A stretch of DNA of 64,000 nucleotides from Siderastrea siderea (Eukaryota > Cnidaria > Anthozoa > Scleractinia > Rhizangiidae): NCBI GenBank assembly GCA_964030785.1, contig OZ034967.1, positions 63,270,613 through 63,334,612 on the forward strand, written 5' to 3'. Positions 35,327 to 47,620 of the stretch are shown here, in pieces (within the stretch, counting starts at the first letter, position 1; each line of letters opens with the position of its first letter). The translations under genes and the position numbers were made by a program. Below the pieces are notes generated by a model. It searched no databases and was not told the DNA's origin. It worked only from the letters and a program-made list of their open reading frames with translations.

Positions 35327-37059
35327 TTTATTGTACAAGACTAAATTTTGAGCAAAAATTGTCAAAAACTGGCACTATGCGCTGATAGGCACCCGCTGAG
35401 AAGAGAAACTATCGAGTCACGTGATCGATTTCGACCAATGGGAGCACGCCAAACTTTAGCGTCTTACTGCAATAAATTATGGCTAACCTATACCGCTCAA
35501 GTCAAACGACTGTTTTCCTAGGTTGCATTCCATTTTAAATAGCCAAATATTCGGTTCAACCGGTTGAAATGTAAATGCACCGCGCAGATCAACTGGAAAT
35601 TTTCCGGAACAACCGGACGACCTTTGGAGGTGCTGCACTTTTTCCGTTCCAACCGGTTGGAAAGGAAATTATGGTTCCATTTTTCATTTGCACAAAATTT
35701 TCATTTCTGCTGCACGTTGCCACACGGCAGTACACGCAAGGACAGAAAACATTAACTTTTGGCGGGAATTTTTTCCCGGCATTTTGCCGTTGAGGGTATG
35801 AGATCTCGGGAAGCATTAGCCCGCTATCCGTTTACTTTGCCGTTTCAAAATTGTCCTGTCTTGTCCAGTTTGCATCTTTTGGTATTCTCCCTGTCCGCAA
35901 ATTGCCTTGTCAGTATAACTCGGCGGTGGGGCAACTCATCTGAAAATGCGCCACAAACTCGTTTCCATTATAACTGCACACAGTAGACTGAAAAACTTTT
36001 TGTACTCTATTTAATTTCCTTCTGACAAAAAGTCAAGAATCTTTCTTGCGTCATGACACGAAGGTGTTGACCAGTTAGATTGCAAGTTCGGAAGTAAAAC
36101 GAGGCTCTTCACCTGGATGGAGAAAGTCTCACCACTTGAGACGAAAAGTTTCTGGAGTTTGAATCCGAAACTTCTGGCTAAATGGAAAGCGCCCCTAGTT
36201 TCGAGACTACATTTGTTAGACAATCAATCTCGAGAACTATACGCGCGAGTGAAATCCGAGAACAATTCAAGCTAATTGACAGTTGGACATTTTGCTACCA
36301 AAAACCATTACCCAAAACTTGCCAAAAGCGGTCGCAGGAGTCGTTAAATAAAAGCTCACACTCTCTTCTTTCCCGCCACCACTCCCTTTTTCTCAGGTTC
36401 CCGCGCGTCTTATGTTCGCCATCCCCACTTTCCAAGAGCCTGGAAAAGGCTATTCACAACACTGCTCGTTTTTCAGGTCCCGGGTGTTTCCGGCGCCACT
36501 GGTACGAACTGACTTCCCCTTCCGGTTTCTTATGCTGTTTCTTTGTGCAGTTTTTGATTTTAACATGCATCCTCTCCAAGAAAAAGTGTCGTCCTTGACA
36601 CTAATATTATATTTTCTACTACAAACATATGAAAATCACAATGTTCAATCAAAAGTTCAGCTCTCGTAGAGGAATATTACTATGTTTCCAGTAAACAAAA
36701 CTGGCTTGCACGAGCTTCACGTCTACTCCTCTGAGATGCTGCGGGTAATCGGATATCCCCCTATCGTTTCCTTTCCATAAGATACGTTCGATATTCAGTC
36801 GGAACGACTGACTCCTACAATGATTAGCGAAGGGGATTTCTAAGTGCAGTTTTTTCTTTCAAGTGAAATAAAAGCTATACGCAAACAGTGTTTTCAACAG
36901 GCCCGGCCTAGCACTGGAGCAGGGCCAAAGCTCACTGGCGTTGGCATGTGCATTAGTTCACCCCTTGGCTGGGTAAAGGGGCTGGGAGACAGGTTGGTAC
37001 GGTCAAGGACCTTGGTAGCAAAGGATCGTTGGACTCTGTGCTAACAGGAGAAGTTTTGG
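35327..37059. other. Intergenic region with CAACCGGTTG palindromes
   Basis: No gene recognised. Two decamer palindromes CAACCGGTTG occur about 92 bp apart (about 35557 and 35649) within related sequence. Short frames near 36182-36669 on the plus strand show no family resemblance. Confidence 0.35.
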
Positions 37060-37482
37060 TTGTGACAGCTAGTGTAGGTTGGTTGGAGATGTTGGTAGAC
37101 CTGTTCCCCATGTAAAAAAGGCGCAGAGTAGTGGGGTGGCTGATCTGCTACATCGGTATCGATGGCAGCAATGGGTCAAGCCAGAGTGCGAGTACACGAA
37201 GGGTCCTCCAGAGTGTCGTAAGTCAGGTGAGTTGACGGACGCCTCTCCGTTGAGGTCTAAGGTCTGGTTTATCGTCACGTGGTTGACGGATTCCCTCATG
37301 GAATGTATGTTCTCCATCTCATGGCTGCTACCTTCTTCCACGACACTGCTTCCGTTCATTTGTTGCCCTTGCTGTTCATTGTTCACGGGCTTCCGCTCGA
37401 AATGTCAGCTTTCAATCCATTCACGGTGGCCAATTTACCTTATCAACTCAGTTGATAAATCCAAAATTTTGTGTTTAACGTC

Positions 37483-37517
<35 letters not shown>

Positions 37518-38285
37518 TAACCCTTGCATACGTGACTGATCGGATTCAACCTCGTGAACGTCCGGAATGCCCCTTGGTAATGACTTCCAATCGGTTGCAC
37601 TTACTGTGTGGTCTCATTGAGGTGACTAGATAATCATCTTCACTAGGCACGTCATCTGACGAGTTTTCCACTGATGTTGAGAGCTGGTGGTTACCCTCCC
37701 GGCACTTATCGTTCTGGCCCGGGTTTTTCAAAGAGCGGATAACTTTATCCACCAGAGAAATCACTATCAAGTAGGTAGTGTAGTTTGTTTTGTTGACATT
37801 TATCTGCTGGATAGCGTCATCCACCCTTTGAACAACCGGACCCTGGACTCTTTTTCTCCTACATGACGGTTTGTCCTTACTTTGAATGTCAACGGGGAGG
37901 TTATTGCACACAGCAGGTTGGTTCCTTGTGCCAGAGGCTTTTTCGGGTCAACCACCACACATGGATCTGCATGTTCCTCCCAATGTGGCTGTAGCTTACC
38001 AGCACTGTACCTTGTTCGCTTAAATTAGATAGAAGAACTCTGTCACCGGGTTGCAGTACCGAGCTCCAGACATGACGATCTTAAAGTTCTTTGGTTTTCC
38101 CACTCCTTTTACCGCACTTTTTGCCTACCATTTCGTAAGACTGTGTCATCGCTTTCAGTCACGTTTTTGCGTACCGCAAATGGCTTGCGTGGTTATGTTT
38201 CTCCTCAGTTCCGAAAAGCCCAAAGAATGGTGAATAGCAATTAGTTTTTTCATGTCTTGTGCAATTATAAGCGTGGACCATGGAG

Positions 38286-38977
38286 TTAACTAAAGGTTAT
38301 CTGTCCGCCGTGACTTCTGTGTCGTAGGTGCGAAGCATAGGAACCCAAAAGCGTGCATTCAAATCGCTCGACTTGACCGTTGCCTTTGGGGCAGTAAGGG
38401 GTAGGGTGAGAGCGTGCCACACCACACAATTTCTTTAGTTTCTTGTGAAAGGGGTTTTCAAATTCTCCCCCTTGGTCATGAGATAAAACGGAGAAGAAAA
38501 TTATCATGGAATTTTTAAGCAGCTGTCCTGGCCGACTCATATGTGGCATTGGTCTTCAGAAGCTAGCACGTGAAATGGTCCCTAATGACCGAGACATATT
38601 CCTAACCTCCGCTACTCTTTCCAAAATGGAGAAAGTCAAAGGCGGCAAGTTCGAAAGGTGCAGTGGTCAAGACGGGCTGTAGCGGCGCCCTGCTCTTTAG
38701 TATCTGGTGCTCCGTTTTGCACACTGACAGACATGATCAATATGATCTTCATTAGCTCTCTGCATGTAAGACCAATAAAAGCGCTCGATTACACGTCCTG
38801 TGAATGGTGAAACCCGAGATGCCCCATCTTTTCGTGGAGTTCTATGAGGATAAGTGATCGGAGTTTATTTGGAACGACCGATTGAACTCGAGTTCCTTTA
38901 CACTGTCTCAGTATCCTATTCCTTTCGAGAAAAGAGCTACCCCATTTGTGGAGAAGATGTTGTGTCTCCTTTGGCAC
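38286..38977 (-). pseudogene. Gypsy integrase remnant
   Basis: The segment 38789-38977 carries the H2C2-like start (LHEKMGHLGFHHSQDV). The segment 38286-38549 carries the core end DQGGEFENPFHKKL with the GNGQVERF signature found after the catalytic glutamate region of Gypsy integrases. Between and around them the frame is interrupted, so no functional integrase can be made. Part of the element at 37060-40440. Confidence 0.85.
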
Positions 38978-40149
38978 TCTTTTCCTCTCCCCGATATTGG
39001 GCGTGGACCACGCTAAATTGAATTTAATCTCTCATTCTGCCAATTGCACGGTCGGTAGCTTGCGCTTGTTTGAAGTCAACTTTTGGCACTCTAAGTGCGT
39101 CCATCCTGTCTGGGTCGGGTCGAAGTACCGTTGGGTCTCCTGTGAGGGTTGAAACGCAGTTCACCTGTCCATAATCACGAAACTTTATACGTAGCATCAT
39201 CCGAAGGCATTAAGGCATCCCGGATTAAGTACCCGTATCAATGTTGGCTTTTCCCGGCCGGCAATATATGGTAAAGTTAAAACTGGTTAAGTCCCTGATC
39301 CAACGTAGACCTGTGGCATTTAGTTTCGCAGACGACAGGAAATACGCGAAAGGCTTACTATCAGTGTACACTTAAAAACGTGGTGTGTAGGAGAGGTAAT
39401 CTCTAAATTGATCACACACAGCTCACTTGAGCGCTAAAAATTCCAGTGGGAGAGCTGACAAGTGTCTCCAAAACAGATTGATGAGTAGAAGTCCAATTCA
39501 CGTGGTAGTTCGGAAGCAGCTCTCCAGGATTACGTTTATCCGTCTTTATTTGCCTATTGCATTGGTGGGGCAATGGTCAGGGGCCTTCACCAGATCATAT
39601 ATGGACTTGCCGATTGGTGGCGGTAATAATTCAGGAAACCCATAGGTTTGCATACCTCATTCACTGTCTCTTAAGGGAAAGAGCTGGCTTGATACTGCAG
39701 GGTTCCAACTTGTTTCCCTCCTCTGGCACCACACGTCCAAGAAATGAGATGTACGCTCTTTCCTTACAACATAGTTCACAAGGAAACTGTGTTAAAAAGG
39801 ACATGCTCTGCTGCACATAGGGCAGTAATAAAATCAAACTGCTTGATAGAGCACAAGTAGCTCCTTGCCTTCCCATTGCCATCCTGGGACAAGTTCTCGA
39901 ACGCCTGACCCACGACCGGGAACACTGCGCGGAAGGTACATAAAGCATCAGCTCTACTCGCCCATCTTGTCTCGCACAAAGCTCTTAAAAAAATCACCCC
40001 AAAACTAGTTCTATGAAATAAGAAAAAATATTCCCATAAAAAAATTATTCAAAACAAGTTTGTAAGCTTACTAGCTTAAAAGGAGCTACGCCCCTCCATA
40101 TGTTAGTCAAATGTAGCAATGCAAGCGATTGCTTTATCCAAGTAAGGTA

Positions 40150-40440
40150 CACAGATTTTATCTCTTAGATCCCTGAGGCAGTTTTCCACAAATCGCTGGA
40201 AGGACCCAGGTGCTCGAGACAGACCGAATGGGATTCGGATCCATTCGTAGACACCCTAGGGAGTAATAAAAGCTGACTTTTTGACTCATGAAGCCTTGAT
40301 GGTTGGCCTTTCCCTTGGTCGAGAACTGAGAACCGCGATCTTCCACCTAGATGCCGTAATATTTCTTGTTTTGAAGATATAAGGCGACGATCGGGTCGCG
40401 TCTTCTTATTGAGCGCTCTGAAATCCACAGAATGTCAGTG
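40150..40440 (-). pseudogene. Gypsy reverse transcriptase fragment
   Basis: The frame begins with DFRALNKKTRPDRRLI, followed by QEILRHLGGRSRFSVLDQGK, the palm start of Gypsy RT. It then shifts frame: the downstream family residues (GFM, TPWG-YEW-R-PFGL) appear in a neighbouring frame of the same strand (QGFMSQKVSFYY). The catalytic YVDD region is not present as an open frame. Sequence upstream of 40440 has already lost similarity. Confidence 0.85.
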
Positions 40441-40929
40441 TTGGTACCAATCATTTCTTCTGCTGGCAATCGAGGAATAATCAAGACTGTTTACGCCTTT
40501 AAGTCACTTAATTGTGTTTAGTTGATACCCAGTCGCCAAATACATCTATCTCAAATCACGCTTATATCAAAGTCCACACTTAGTCTAGTATATTTCTATA
40601 ATGTTGACTATATATAACAAGAAGGAACAACCGTTGCGCATTTAGAATGAGTATGGATAGCCAATACAGTCTATATAGAAACCTACGGGGAAGAACAAAC
40701 GAATTCGAATTTTGTCTTAACTCTCACAGTTCCGGGCCCCTGAGGGAATTTTCCGTTTGCCTTGTCAGTCTAGGAGGTTAACAGGTGTAGAATCAGTAAT
40801 TTCCCCACAACTGATGACCCGTTAAATAATACAGCTACTTTATGAATTTAATATATTTTTGCTAACAGGAACCGCATATTTTAATGTTTTTATTTTTATA
40901 TTATTCTTATGCCGACATGCCTCAATTCT

Positions 40930-41480
40930 TCAAAGCTACTGGTAATACAAAGCAGTTTTGCCTGTGGCGAAGTGCTTATTATTACTTCTTTGTTCGTAGC
41001 TTATTTACTTTATCTGAGGAAGTTTTATCATCGATATTGAAGTAAATGCTAATGACATTTTCTTTTACTTTCTTTTCGATAATTATCCATTCAAAACAGA
41101 AAACGAAAACAACAAAAAGAAAACAGACAAACAAACATACAAACAAAATCTTGGGCGCTGCTCTGTTCACCAGCAAAGGGATGTGATGGGATTTTTTATG
41201 CATATGTTTGAAGTCGTTATTCAAATAAGCTGAAGACGGAGAGCTGTCAATTGTTTGGCGATTGATAGGAAGCTATTATAGTTATCACAAACTAACTGGC
41301 TTCAAATAAAGCACTTTTACCAAATAAGGTTCTTGGATGCGGAAATGTGCAAAAGGATGGTCCAAATGATTAATTTGCCAAATGTCTTCATCGAATGATA
41401 AAGAACAGGATTGTATACTTAGTTCACTATTATGGTTGAAGCTGATAGTGTGGAATTTGTCCTTACTTGGATAATCATGG
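40930..41480. repeat. GPCR 5' flank, duplicated at 54915-55990
   Basis: Segments of the upstream region and first codons of the GPCR at 41432 recur in the same order about 14 kb downstream: CAAAGCAGTTTTGCC versus CAAAGCAGTTTTGGCC, GCTTATTTACTTTATCTGA versus GCTTATTTACTTTGTCTAA, GGCGATTGATAGGAAGCT versus GGCGATTGACAGGGAGCT, and GCACTTTTACCAAATAAG in both. The similarity runs into the coding start. It indicates an old local duplication rather than a transposon. Confidence 0.75.
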
Positions 41481-42331
41481 TATTTTTGATGGTCGGATTT
41501 ATCGGAAATGTGTTGGTTATACGAATTGTGCACAAAACACGGGAGATGCACACGCCAACAAATTATTTGCTAGCGAGCATGGCTGTCAGCGATGTCAGCA
41601 CTTGTTTGTTGGGGCCATTATACTTAATTGGACTTGGAAGATTCGTTTGCAAATCCTTAGCTCTTGTTGAAATCTCTGTATTGGTTTCGTCCATTACTCT
41701 TGCTGTTCTAGCGGTTGAAAGATATCACGCTTTATTGAAGCCTTTCAGAACAGGATTACGGTTAAAACAAGAAAACGTTAAGCAGGCCATCGCTTGCATT
41801 TGGGTCGCAAGTGTTGTCATATGTTGTCCAGAATTCATCTTCAAAGATTGGAGCGAAACGCATTCCTCATGTACTGGTCCATGGACTATATACATGAATC
41901 AGGCAACCAGAGGTTATGTGATCATAAACTCTGTAGTTAGTGCTTGTATTCCACTGACGGTCATTTTGTATTGCTATGGATCCGTCATAAAGGGACTTTA
42001 CTTTACTAACACTGTTTGGCCAGAAACAGTTGTGGAAAGAACTTCTGAGAAAAAGAAACTTGTCATCACATTCATCCTGGCAACTACTGGATTTTTTGTT
42101 GGATATGTACCAACAGCAGCGGTTTACACATTTTTTGCATTAGGAGATGACAAACAGATGGACATTAAGATGTTTTATGCATTTACTAGCGTGGTTCATG
42201 GCATGTTCGCTTTTAGCTTATGTTGTAACCCTATTCTGTACGCCTTTCGCAGCAAAAACTTTCGAGAAGGATTCAAACGCATCATTCTATGTCGGAAACA
42301 GACACCACAGAATGAGATTCAGTTACAATAA
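41432..42331 (+). CDS. Class A (rhodopsin-like) GPCR, orphan, neuropeptide-type
   Basis: A single exon, ATG 41432 to TAA 42331, encodes 299 aa. The N-terminus is very short (about 8 residues) and has no glycosylation site. TM1 has GFIGNVLVI (the N1.50 position), TM2 LASMAVSDVST (D2.50), TM3 ends with AVERYHALL (DRY as ERY), and TM7 has CNPILYAF (NPxxY). A TM3 cysteine (RFVCKS) and an ECL2 cysteine (SSCTGPW) can pair. TM6 lacks the usual CWxP tryptophan (FFVGYVP). These features place it in the rhodopsin class, with a general likeness to peptide-type receptors that are numerous in anthozoans; the ligand cannot be read from sequence. It is the intact partner of the broken copy at 55934. Confidence 0.88.
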   Translation: MVEADSVEFVLTWIIMVFLMVGFIGNVLVIRIVHKTREMHTPTNYLLASMAVSDVSTCLLGPLYLIGLGRFVCKSLALVEISVLVSSITLAVLAVERYHALLKPFRTGLRLKQENVKQAIACIWVASVVICCPEFIFKDWSETHSSCTGPWTIYMNQATRGYVIINSVVSACIPLTVILYCYGSVIKGLYFTNTVWPETVVERTSEKKKLVITFILATTGFFVGYVPTAAVYTFFALGDDKQMDIKMFYAFTSVVHGMFAFSLCCNPILYAFRSKNFREGFKRIILCRKQTPQNEIQLQ

Positions 42332-42397
42332 TTATTCAATTTTCTGTTTTTTTTTTTAGCTAGTTGTAAGATCAGTTAATTAGATTAGATAGTTTGT

Positions 42398-42535
42398 AAG
42401 GCCCAGTTCAAACGTCGAACTTCTCATGTGCCGAACCTAATTTCTTCAATTAAGTACATGAGGAGATCGACGTTTATATCGATTAAGTTCGAGACACTCG
42501 AATTGGGTAGACCCAAGAATTAAGTTCGACATGGC
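42398..42535 (+). repeat. Dispersed repeat, GGCCCAGTTCAAACGTCGAA end (copy 1)
   Basis: The first 42 bp recur in reverse complement at 54869-54911 with one mismatch, and more distal words (AATTGGGTAGACCCAAGAATTA) also match near 54835-54865. It begins about 65 bp after the GPCR stop codon. Confidence 0.65.
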
Positions 42536-43409
42536 TACATGGGAAGTTCGACTATGGAGCGACTCCGATTCAAACGTCGACCCGTTCAGGTACAAATGCA
42601 TAAATTACATTAATGTATTTCTGAATATAACAGCGTCAGTGATTGGCTTAAAACCGATAAGCATGACTAGTCATCCATTAAACCATGACCACTCATGCAT
42701 TGAACGTTCCTGCATCTGATTAAACATAGGCACACAATGCGTGCAGAGCCAATGACGTTTTGTTCTGCAATATGGTGAAATTTATGAGGACAACCTGTGG
42801 GTCTTTCATCACTGCAGTGTGGTCCCACCCGTACCTTAACTCCCTAAACCACGCCTTTCCCTCCCCGCTTGCGGTTAATGTAACACGTCTTCGCCAGAGC
42901 AAGGAACCAGCATAATCAGTTATCATACAAACCGGGTAACGAGCAGCGTGTCTACGTGAAGTTAATTATGGCGTGACATTGAAATTGCACGCAAAGTAAA
43001 TAAAGCTCTTCAAAGCCAACATATTCCAACGCGTCGGTTTCTTAAATTTGTGATGTATTCAAGTCATGAAAGGCGTAGGAAAAATAGACAATACTTCCAA
43101 CCCAAACCACTCTCTAAGCAGGCCTGGGGTTACGGTAGTAATTTCTGTACTTATCTCTTTGCACGTGACGTCGCCTCTCGATTAAGATCAACACGGGTAT
43201 TTTCCTGGGAAAATGTGTTCGAACCGGCCCAAAAACTGTGGTTGTGGACGGAAGAAACCATAGGCCACTAGCTCTACTATGTTGGGTGTGGGGCCGCCTC
43301 TGAATGCTACGAACACAAGTGATGTAAGGCCGAACTTGTTCGCTGAAGTCGATCAGCTTTCGGTTCACTGCACAGTTCCGATTATGTCAGCTCTTCACAT
43401 TGATTGCCG
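42536..43409. other. Intergenic, no gene recognised
   Basis: Short frames on both strands, none recognisable. Confidence 0.35.
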
Positions 43410-43412
43410 TAA

Positions 43413-46325
43413 GGGACTGTTCGTTATTTATGCCTAAGGGGGGGCCGGTGTTTAGAGTGGGGGGGGGGGTAAAATTTTCAAAATCAATGAAAAAGGGGGG
43501 GGGGGGTGTTTTTTTTAAATACAGTAGAAATAAGGGGGGTAAACTTTTAGAAACTGTTGTTTCAACACTTGTGTAGCCGTTTTGCAGACATATTTAAAAA
43601 GTTGATCTCTGCTTCGAGAATTCCATTTCCAAAGAACCTGGTCTTTATAGTTTGAAAAGCCAAGAAAACATGACGTGGAGTAGCGTTATTTAAAGGTTCC
43701 AATATATAACTTATTAAATCCCTTTAAAATACATGCAATCTGATATTTAACAATTATTCTACGAGGGCGCGCTGGATATCGAATGTTATTATTCAACAAA
43801 TTGTCCCTATGCCCATATATGGTAAGGAAGCCCTCAATATCTATCATCCTAAATGACAGATATCCTGCGATATACATAAATGACCATATTTGGAAGTGCA
43901 CTGCAGATTTTCTTTCATTGTTTGTTTGGCGGCCATTTTGAAAAGCGAGACAGTTTCAGCAGTGTTCTCCGTAAATTTTAACTCTCTGGAAGAAACTTTC
44001 CACGATTAAATGCTCTCAAAAAGTCAACAGAGGTTGACTTGGAATTTTCATAGTGAGAACTCAACCAAGAGAATGCTATTGCGAACGAAGTAGCACACTT
44101 GCTCACGGAAAGTTGTAAAGACTAAAGTTGAAAAGATTTTAATTCACAGGAAGAGGACTTATTCTCGGTAAGGTAGCAATATTTTTTTTCCTTTGTCTTG
44201 TCATTTTCAAACATGAGTTTGTAAATTCGTCTTTTTACGTGAACGGTAGTAAACTTCGATTTCTTGAAGTTCTGTTTTGATTTTTATTAAGCTTAGGTGT
44301 TGCTAGCTTTTAGCGTTTTTATCATAGAGCCGTAGTTTTTCTCGTTCTTAAAATGGTAGGTGATGGGAATTTGTTGAATAATAAAACAATTATCCTGCTC
44401 AATCTTGCGGAATATCCCCTGATTTAGCCAACTCGGCCTACGGCCTCGTCGGCTAAGTATCAGGTGATATTCCGCGCGATTTCGCAGGATAATTGTTAAA
44501 TAGATAACCAACGAGGCGCGTAGCGCCGAGTTGGTTATATCCAGCAAGCCCGAGTAGAATAATTGTTTTATTAAAACTTAACCACTATTAAAAAAAAATC
44601 AAGAAAGAACGGGAAAAATGAGAAAAGAAATTTAAACGGAACAAGAATCGCTCACATGACTGAACGAAAAAGGCGCCAAAACCGTGCGAAGTGTTGCAGC
44701 GTTTCATTGCAAAGCTGAATGAATCAATGAAAACTGCTCGAAAGTGAACAAAGTAGCACAAGTTTTGGAAAGAAATCTTCTAATTATTGGCTCTGAAATA
44801 TGGTACATGTTTGATTTTTCCTGAAACATTGTCGTTATCATCGTTCAAAGCGGATTGAAGCTGTACAATTTCACCATATTAGCTGCTGGAGTTGAACTGA
44901 ACTGAACAAGTTTGTAATCGGTTCGCACAACGGAGCCATCATGTGCGTGTTTCATCGAACTGAAGACAGAACAAATTTGAACTTGAAGAGGTAATTTCCA
45001 TGCAGCTCAGACGCAGGATTACTGTAGTGAGGAACTTTAGAAGTCACCATCATAGTTTGTTAAATGCAAAGTGCAAAATGCAGTTGTTCTCGGTTTAGAG
45101 GTTGTGGACGGAATGGTAAGCTTAAAAACAACATTCAAACAACTGGAAAAGCGATTCAACTCCCTTTACATGGCATCCGATTTCTATCTGAGCATTTGGA
45201 CCTGTTGGAACACAGAGCTACAACGAATGCAGGTAAAACCATTGTCAATTTTGCGTGTTAAAGGCGAAAAAAATCTCGCCCTTCCTTCCTTCTTGGTAGT
45301 TTGCCGCTATATTTTTTTAGTAAGCTTACTTGTTTAGACTGCTTCATGGTTTTCGCACCGACTCGCCAGGAATGTGTGATAGTTTTTATTGAATGCTCCT
45401 GCCCCATTTCACTGTGTTTTATTTTATGTCTTGTCTTGATATTTTGAAGTGGAAAGCTTTCCTGATAAAACCTACCGTGTTCAATTTCAATGATCGACGT
45501 GACGATCGATGAAAGAAATTAATTGTAAACACGACGCTTAATGCTTAAATTTCTATTTCTGCACAGTTTCTTTAACCAATTTTGACTTGTGTTAGACGAC
45601 GCTGTTGGTGATGCTTGTTGGTGACGATGTTGGAATTTCTGCTTAATTTAAATTCGCTGCCAAGGGATTTTTCTCGTCCATTTTTCTCGTCGGGTTGCTC
45701 CCGAGGAAAAAACTTTCAGCTCACTTTGTTGTTGAGTGTTCATTGACCATATTTGTCGCAGCAGGTATATGAGCTGATAGCCTAGCTCCGTTCAGCCAAT
45801 CAAAATGCTAGAAATCCAATATACCTAGTCGAGTTTTTAATAATTAATATTAGCAAAACCCACACATGTGTCATTTGCCAAGGCCAGTTGTAGTTTACAG
45901 TATTGTAGTGCGTAGGTATATAGCCATCCTCAAACAGCAAAACTGGTTCAAGCCTTGCAATGAACTTCTTACAAACTTTCCTACTGTTGATTTCCCTCTC
46001 GAATCGGATCTTCTCTGGGCCCACGTTAATACCGGCGCTGCAAATTTACTTTCCTTGCCCATACTGTACGATCGCAAATGACCTTCCACTGGATTTTGGT
46101 TTGTCGGCACGCGGCCAGAACACGTGTTGTACGCAATTTCGCAATTGTAAGCACGTCGCGTCCTGAGGGTAGGGGAGGGGGGGGGGGGGTAAAATTTTGA
46201 ACCTGTCACATAAACGGGGGGTAATTTTTTAAAATACCCACTTTCGAGGAGGGGTAAATTTTTCATATGCCTGAATTGGTTGAAAATCACCGACCCCCCC
46301 TTAGCAATAAATAACGAACAGTCCC
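43413..46325. mobile_element. 2.9-kb inverted-repeat element with TAA target duplication
   Basis: The left end GGGACTGTTCGTTATTTATG and the reverse complement of the right end match over about 30 bp. Both ends are followed by G-rich or C-rich tracts and TAAAATTTT words. TAA precedes the left end (43410-43412) and follows the right end (46326-46328). A 3-bp TWA duplication with GGG ends points to the PIF/Harbinger superfamily. The interior has no recognisable transposase or Myb-like ORF. Alternatively, two short elements in opposite orientation enclose host DNA. Confidence 0.65.
44379..44572. repeat. Compound hairpin inside the 2.9-kb element
   Basis: The outer arms TAATAAAACAATTAT and ATAATTGTTTTATTA pair. 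Two inner hairpins occur: CAGGATAATTGT pairs with the left arm, and CCAACTCGGCC...GGCTAAGTATCAGG and CCAACGAGGCGCGTAGCGCCGAGTTGG are self-complementary. The structure resembles a clover of nested stems. Probably a MITE inserted in the larger element. Confidence 0.7.
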
Positions 46326-46328
46326 TAA

Positions 46329-47616
46329 TTTCCAGCGATTACCTGCGGGTAAGCTGTTAATTTTAGAACAAATAAACAACAGTTGCTACTGGTCAGGAAG
46401 GTGCTGATTACGTGGCAATTTTTAAATATTATTGTGCAAATACCAGTGCCACAGAGTTTATATCAATTAACTGGTAACAGAAGTCTGTCACGGTGTAAAG
46501 AAACTGTAACACTGTGTACGTGCGAATGCTCAGGTGAATCTGAGTTTCCACTTTTGTTGTACAGACACGAATTCAGAAAAAAAAAATACCAGTAACTGGC
46601 TTTACATTCATAAATAAAGCAAGAGAGTATAAAGCATAGACAACTTGTGTAGACAGCTTACCGGGTAATTATCAAGTGTATTATAAAAGTAAACAAAGAC
46701 AACAAAGGCTACTGCTGATCCGATGCCGATGATGGTCACAAAAAATGAAATTAAAGCTACAACGCCGGTCTTTGTGAACACAAATTAACTTCACAGCTTA
46801 TACCAAATTTCAACATTTAATTTCCGCCTACCTTTTCAAGTTGATACGCCTGTTTTCTTCCAATCAAAAACAAAACCCTAAACCGAAATAAAATTCATCA
46901 AGCTTTCAAAGTTCAATAGGTCTCTAACTCTCTTAGAATGCTTCTGTGAACCGAGATGTTTTGAGCGTTGCGTTACATTCCAAGGTTTCAAATTACAAGT
47001 AGCTGTCTGTCAACTATGCAAATTTCTTCAACACGCTTTGAACTATAACTTTCATGTTTACGCACGCAGAAATGACACTGCAGATTTTAAATTCGCTGTT
47101 ACCTAGAGATAACCCGAAGTATTTTATGCTGTTTTACTCTAGTCTTTTCACCAGCGTTACAAACTTGGGCTTTAAATATTGTTTCTTTCACTGTTTTTAT
47201 TTTAATTAGGGAGTAAAATATCTTGAAATATCTTCGAACGATACATACATGCGGTAGTAGCTGGTGGTGAGAAGGTTTTCATGTGGCTATAAATCGGCCG
47301 GCAATTACGGTACTTCCGATTTTTCTCTTGTTACTTCACATTACAAGTTATGGTTCACACCTTTTCGGTTCACAAAGTGTTTCTGCTTCGCAGCAGAACA
47401 CGACAATTCGCGAAATAAGTCGAGTTGGTTCGCTGCAGCCACGACGTTCATACTAAACCTCAAATTGACGAGTCCGTCTTTCGTTTGCTGCTGTGAAAAT
47501 TTTCTACTTCGGCTTAGTAAACGCAGGACTACAACGCGAATAAAATCCTGCTAGACCTCAATTGTACAAAACAGCGCATTCGAAGTATATCCAGACAAGA
47601 AAGCCCATTGGGCATT
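46329..47616. other. Intergenic, no gene recognised
   Basis: Only short frames; a plus-strand frame at 47264-47554 shows no family resemblance. No structured repeat seen. Confidence 0.35.
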
Positions 47617-47620
47617 TTAA

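Larger units (their letters stand above)
37060..40440 (-). mobile_element. Degenerate Ty3/Gypsy-type LTR retrotransposon
   Basis: On the minus strand the pol order reverse transcriptase (40150-40440), spacer with decayed RNase H, integrase zinc domain (about 38789-38977), integrase core (38286-38549) and a C-terminal tail (37069-37911) is that of Ty3/Gypsy elements. Every domain is in a different frame or broken, and no gag or protease was seen upstream of 40440. I could not identify LTRs. The copy is therefore an old, inactive fragment. Only short conserved motifs are used for identification. Confidence 0.8.

Noticed and set aside
37079..37633. 184-codon plus-strand frame as a gene
   Set aside because: It is the antisense shadow of the degenerate Gypsy polyprotein tail on the minus strand.
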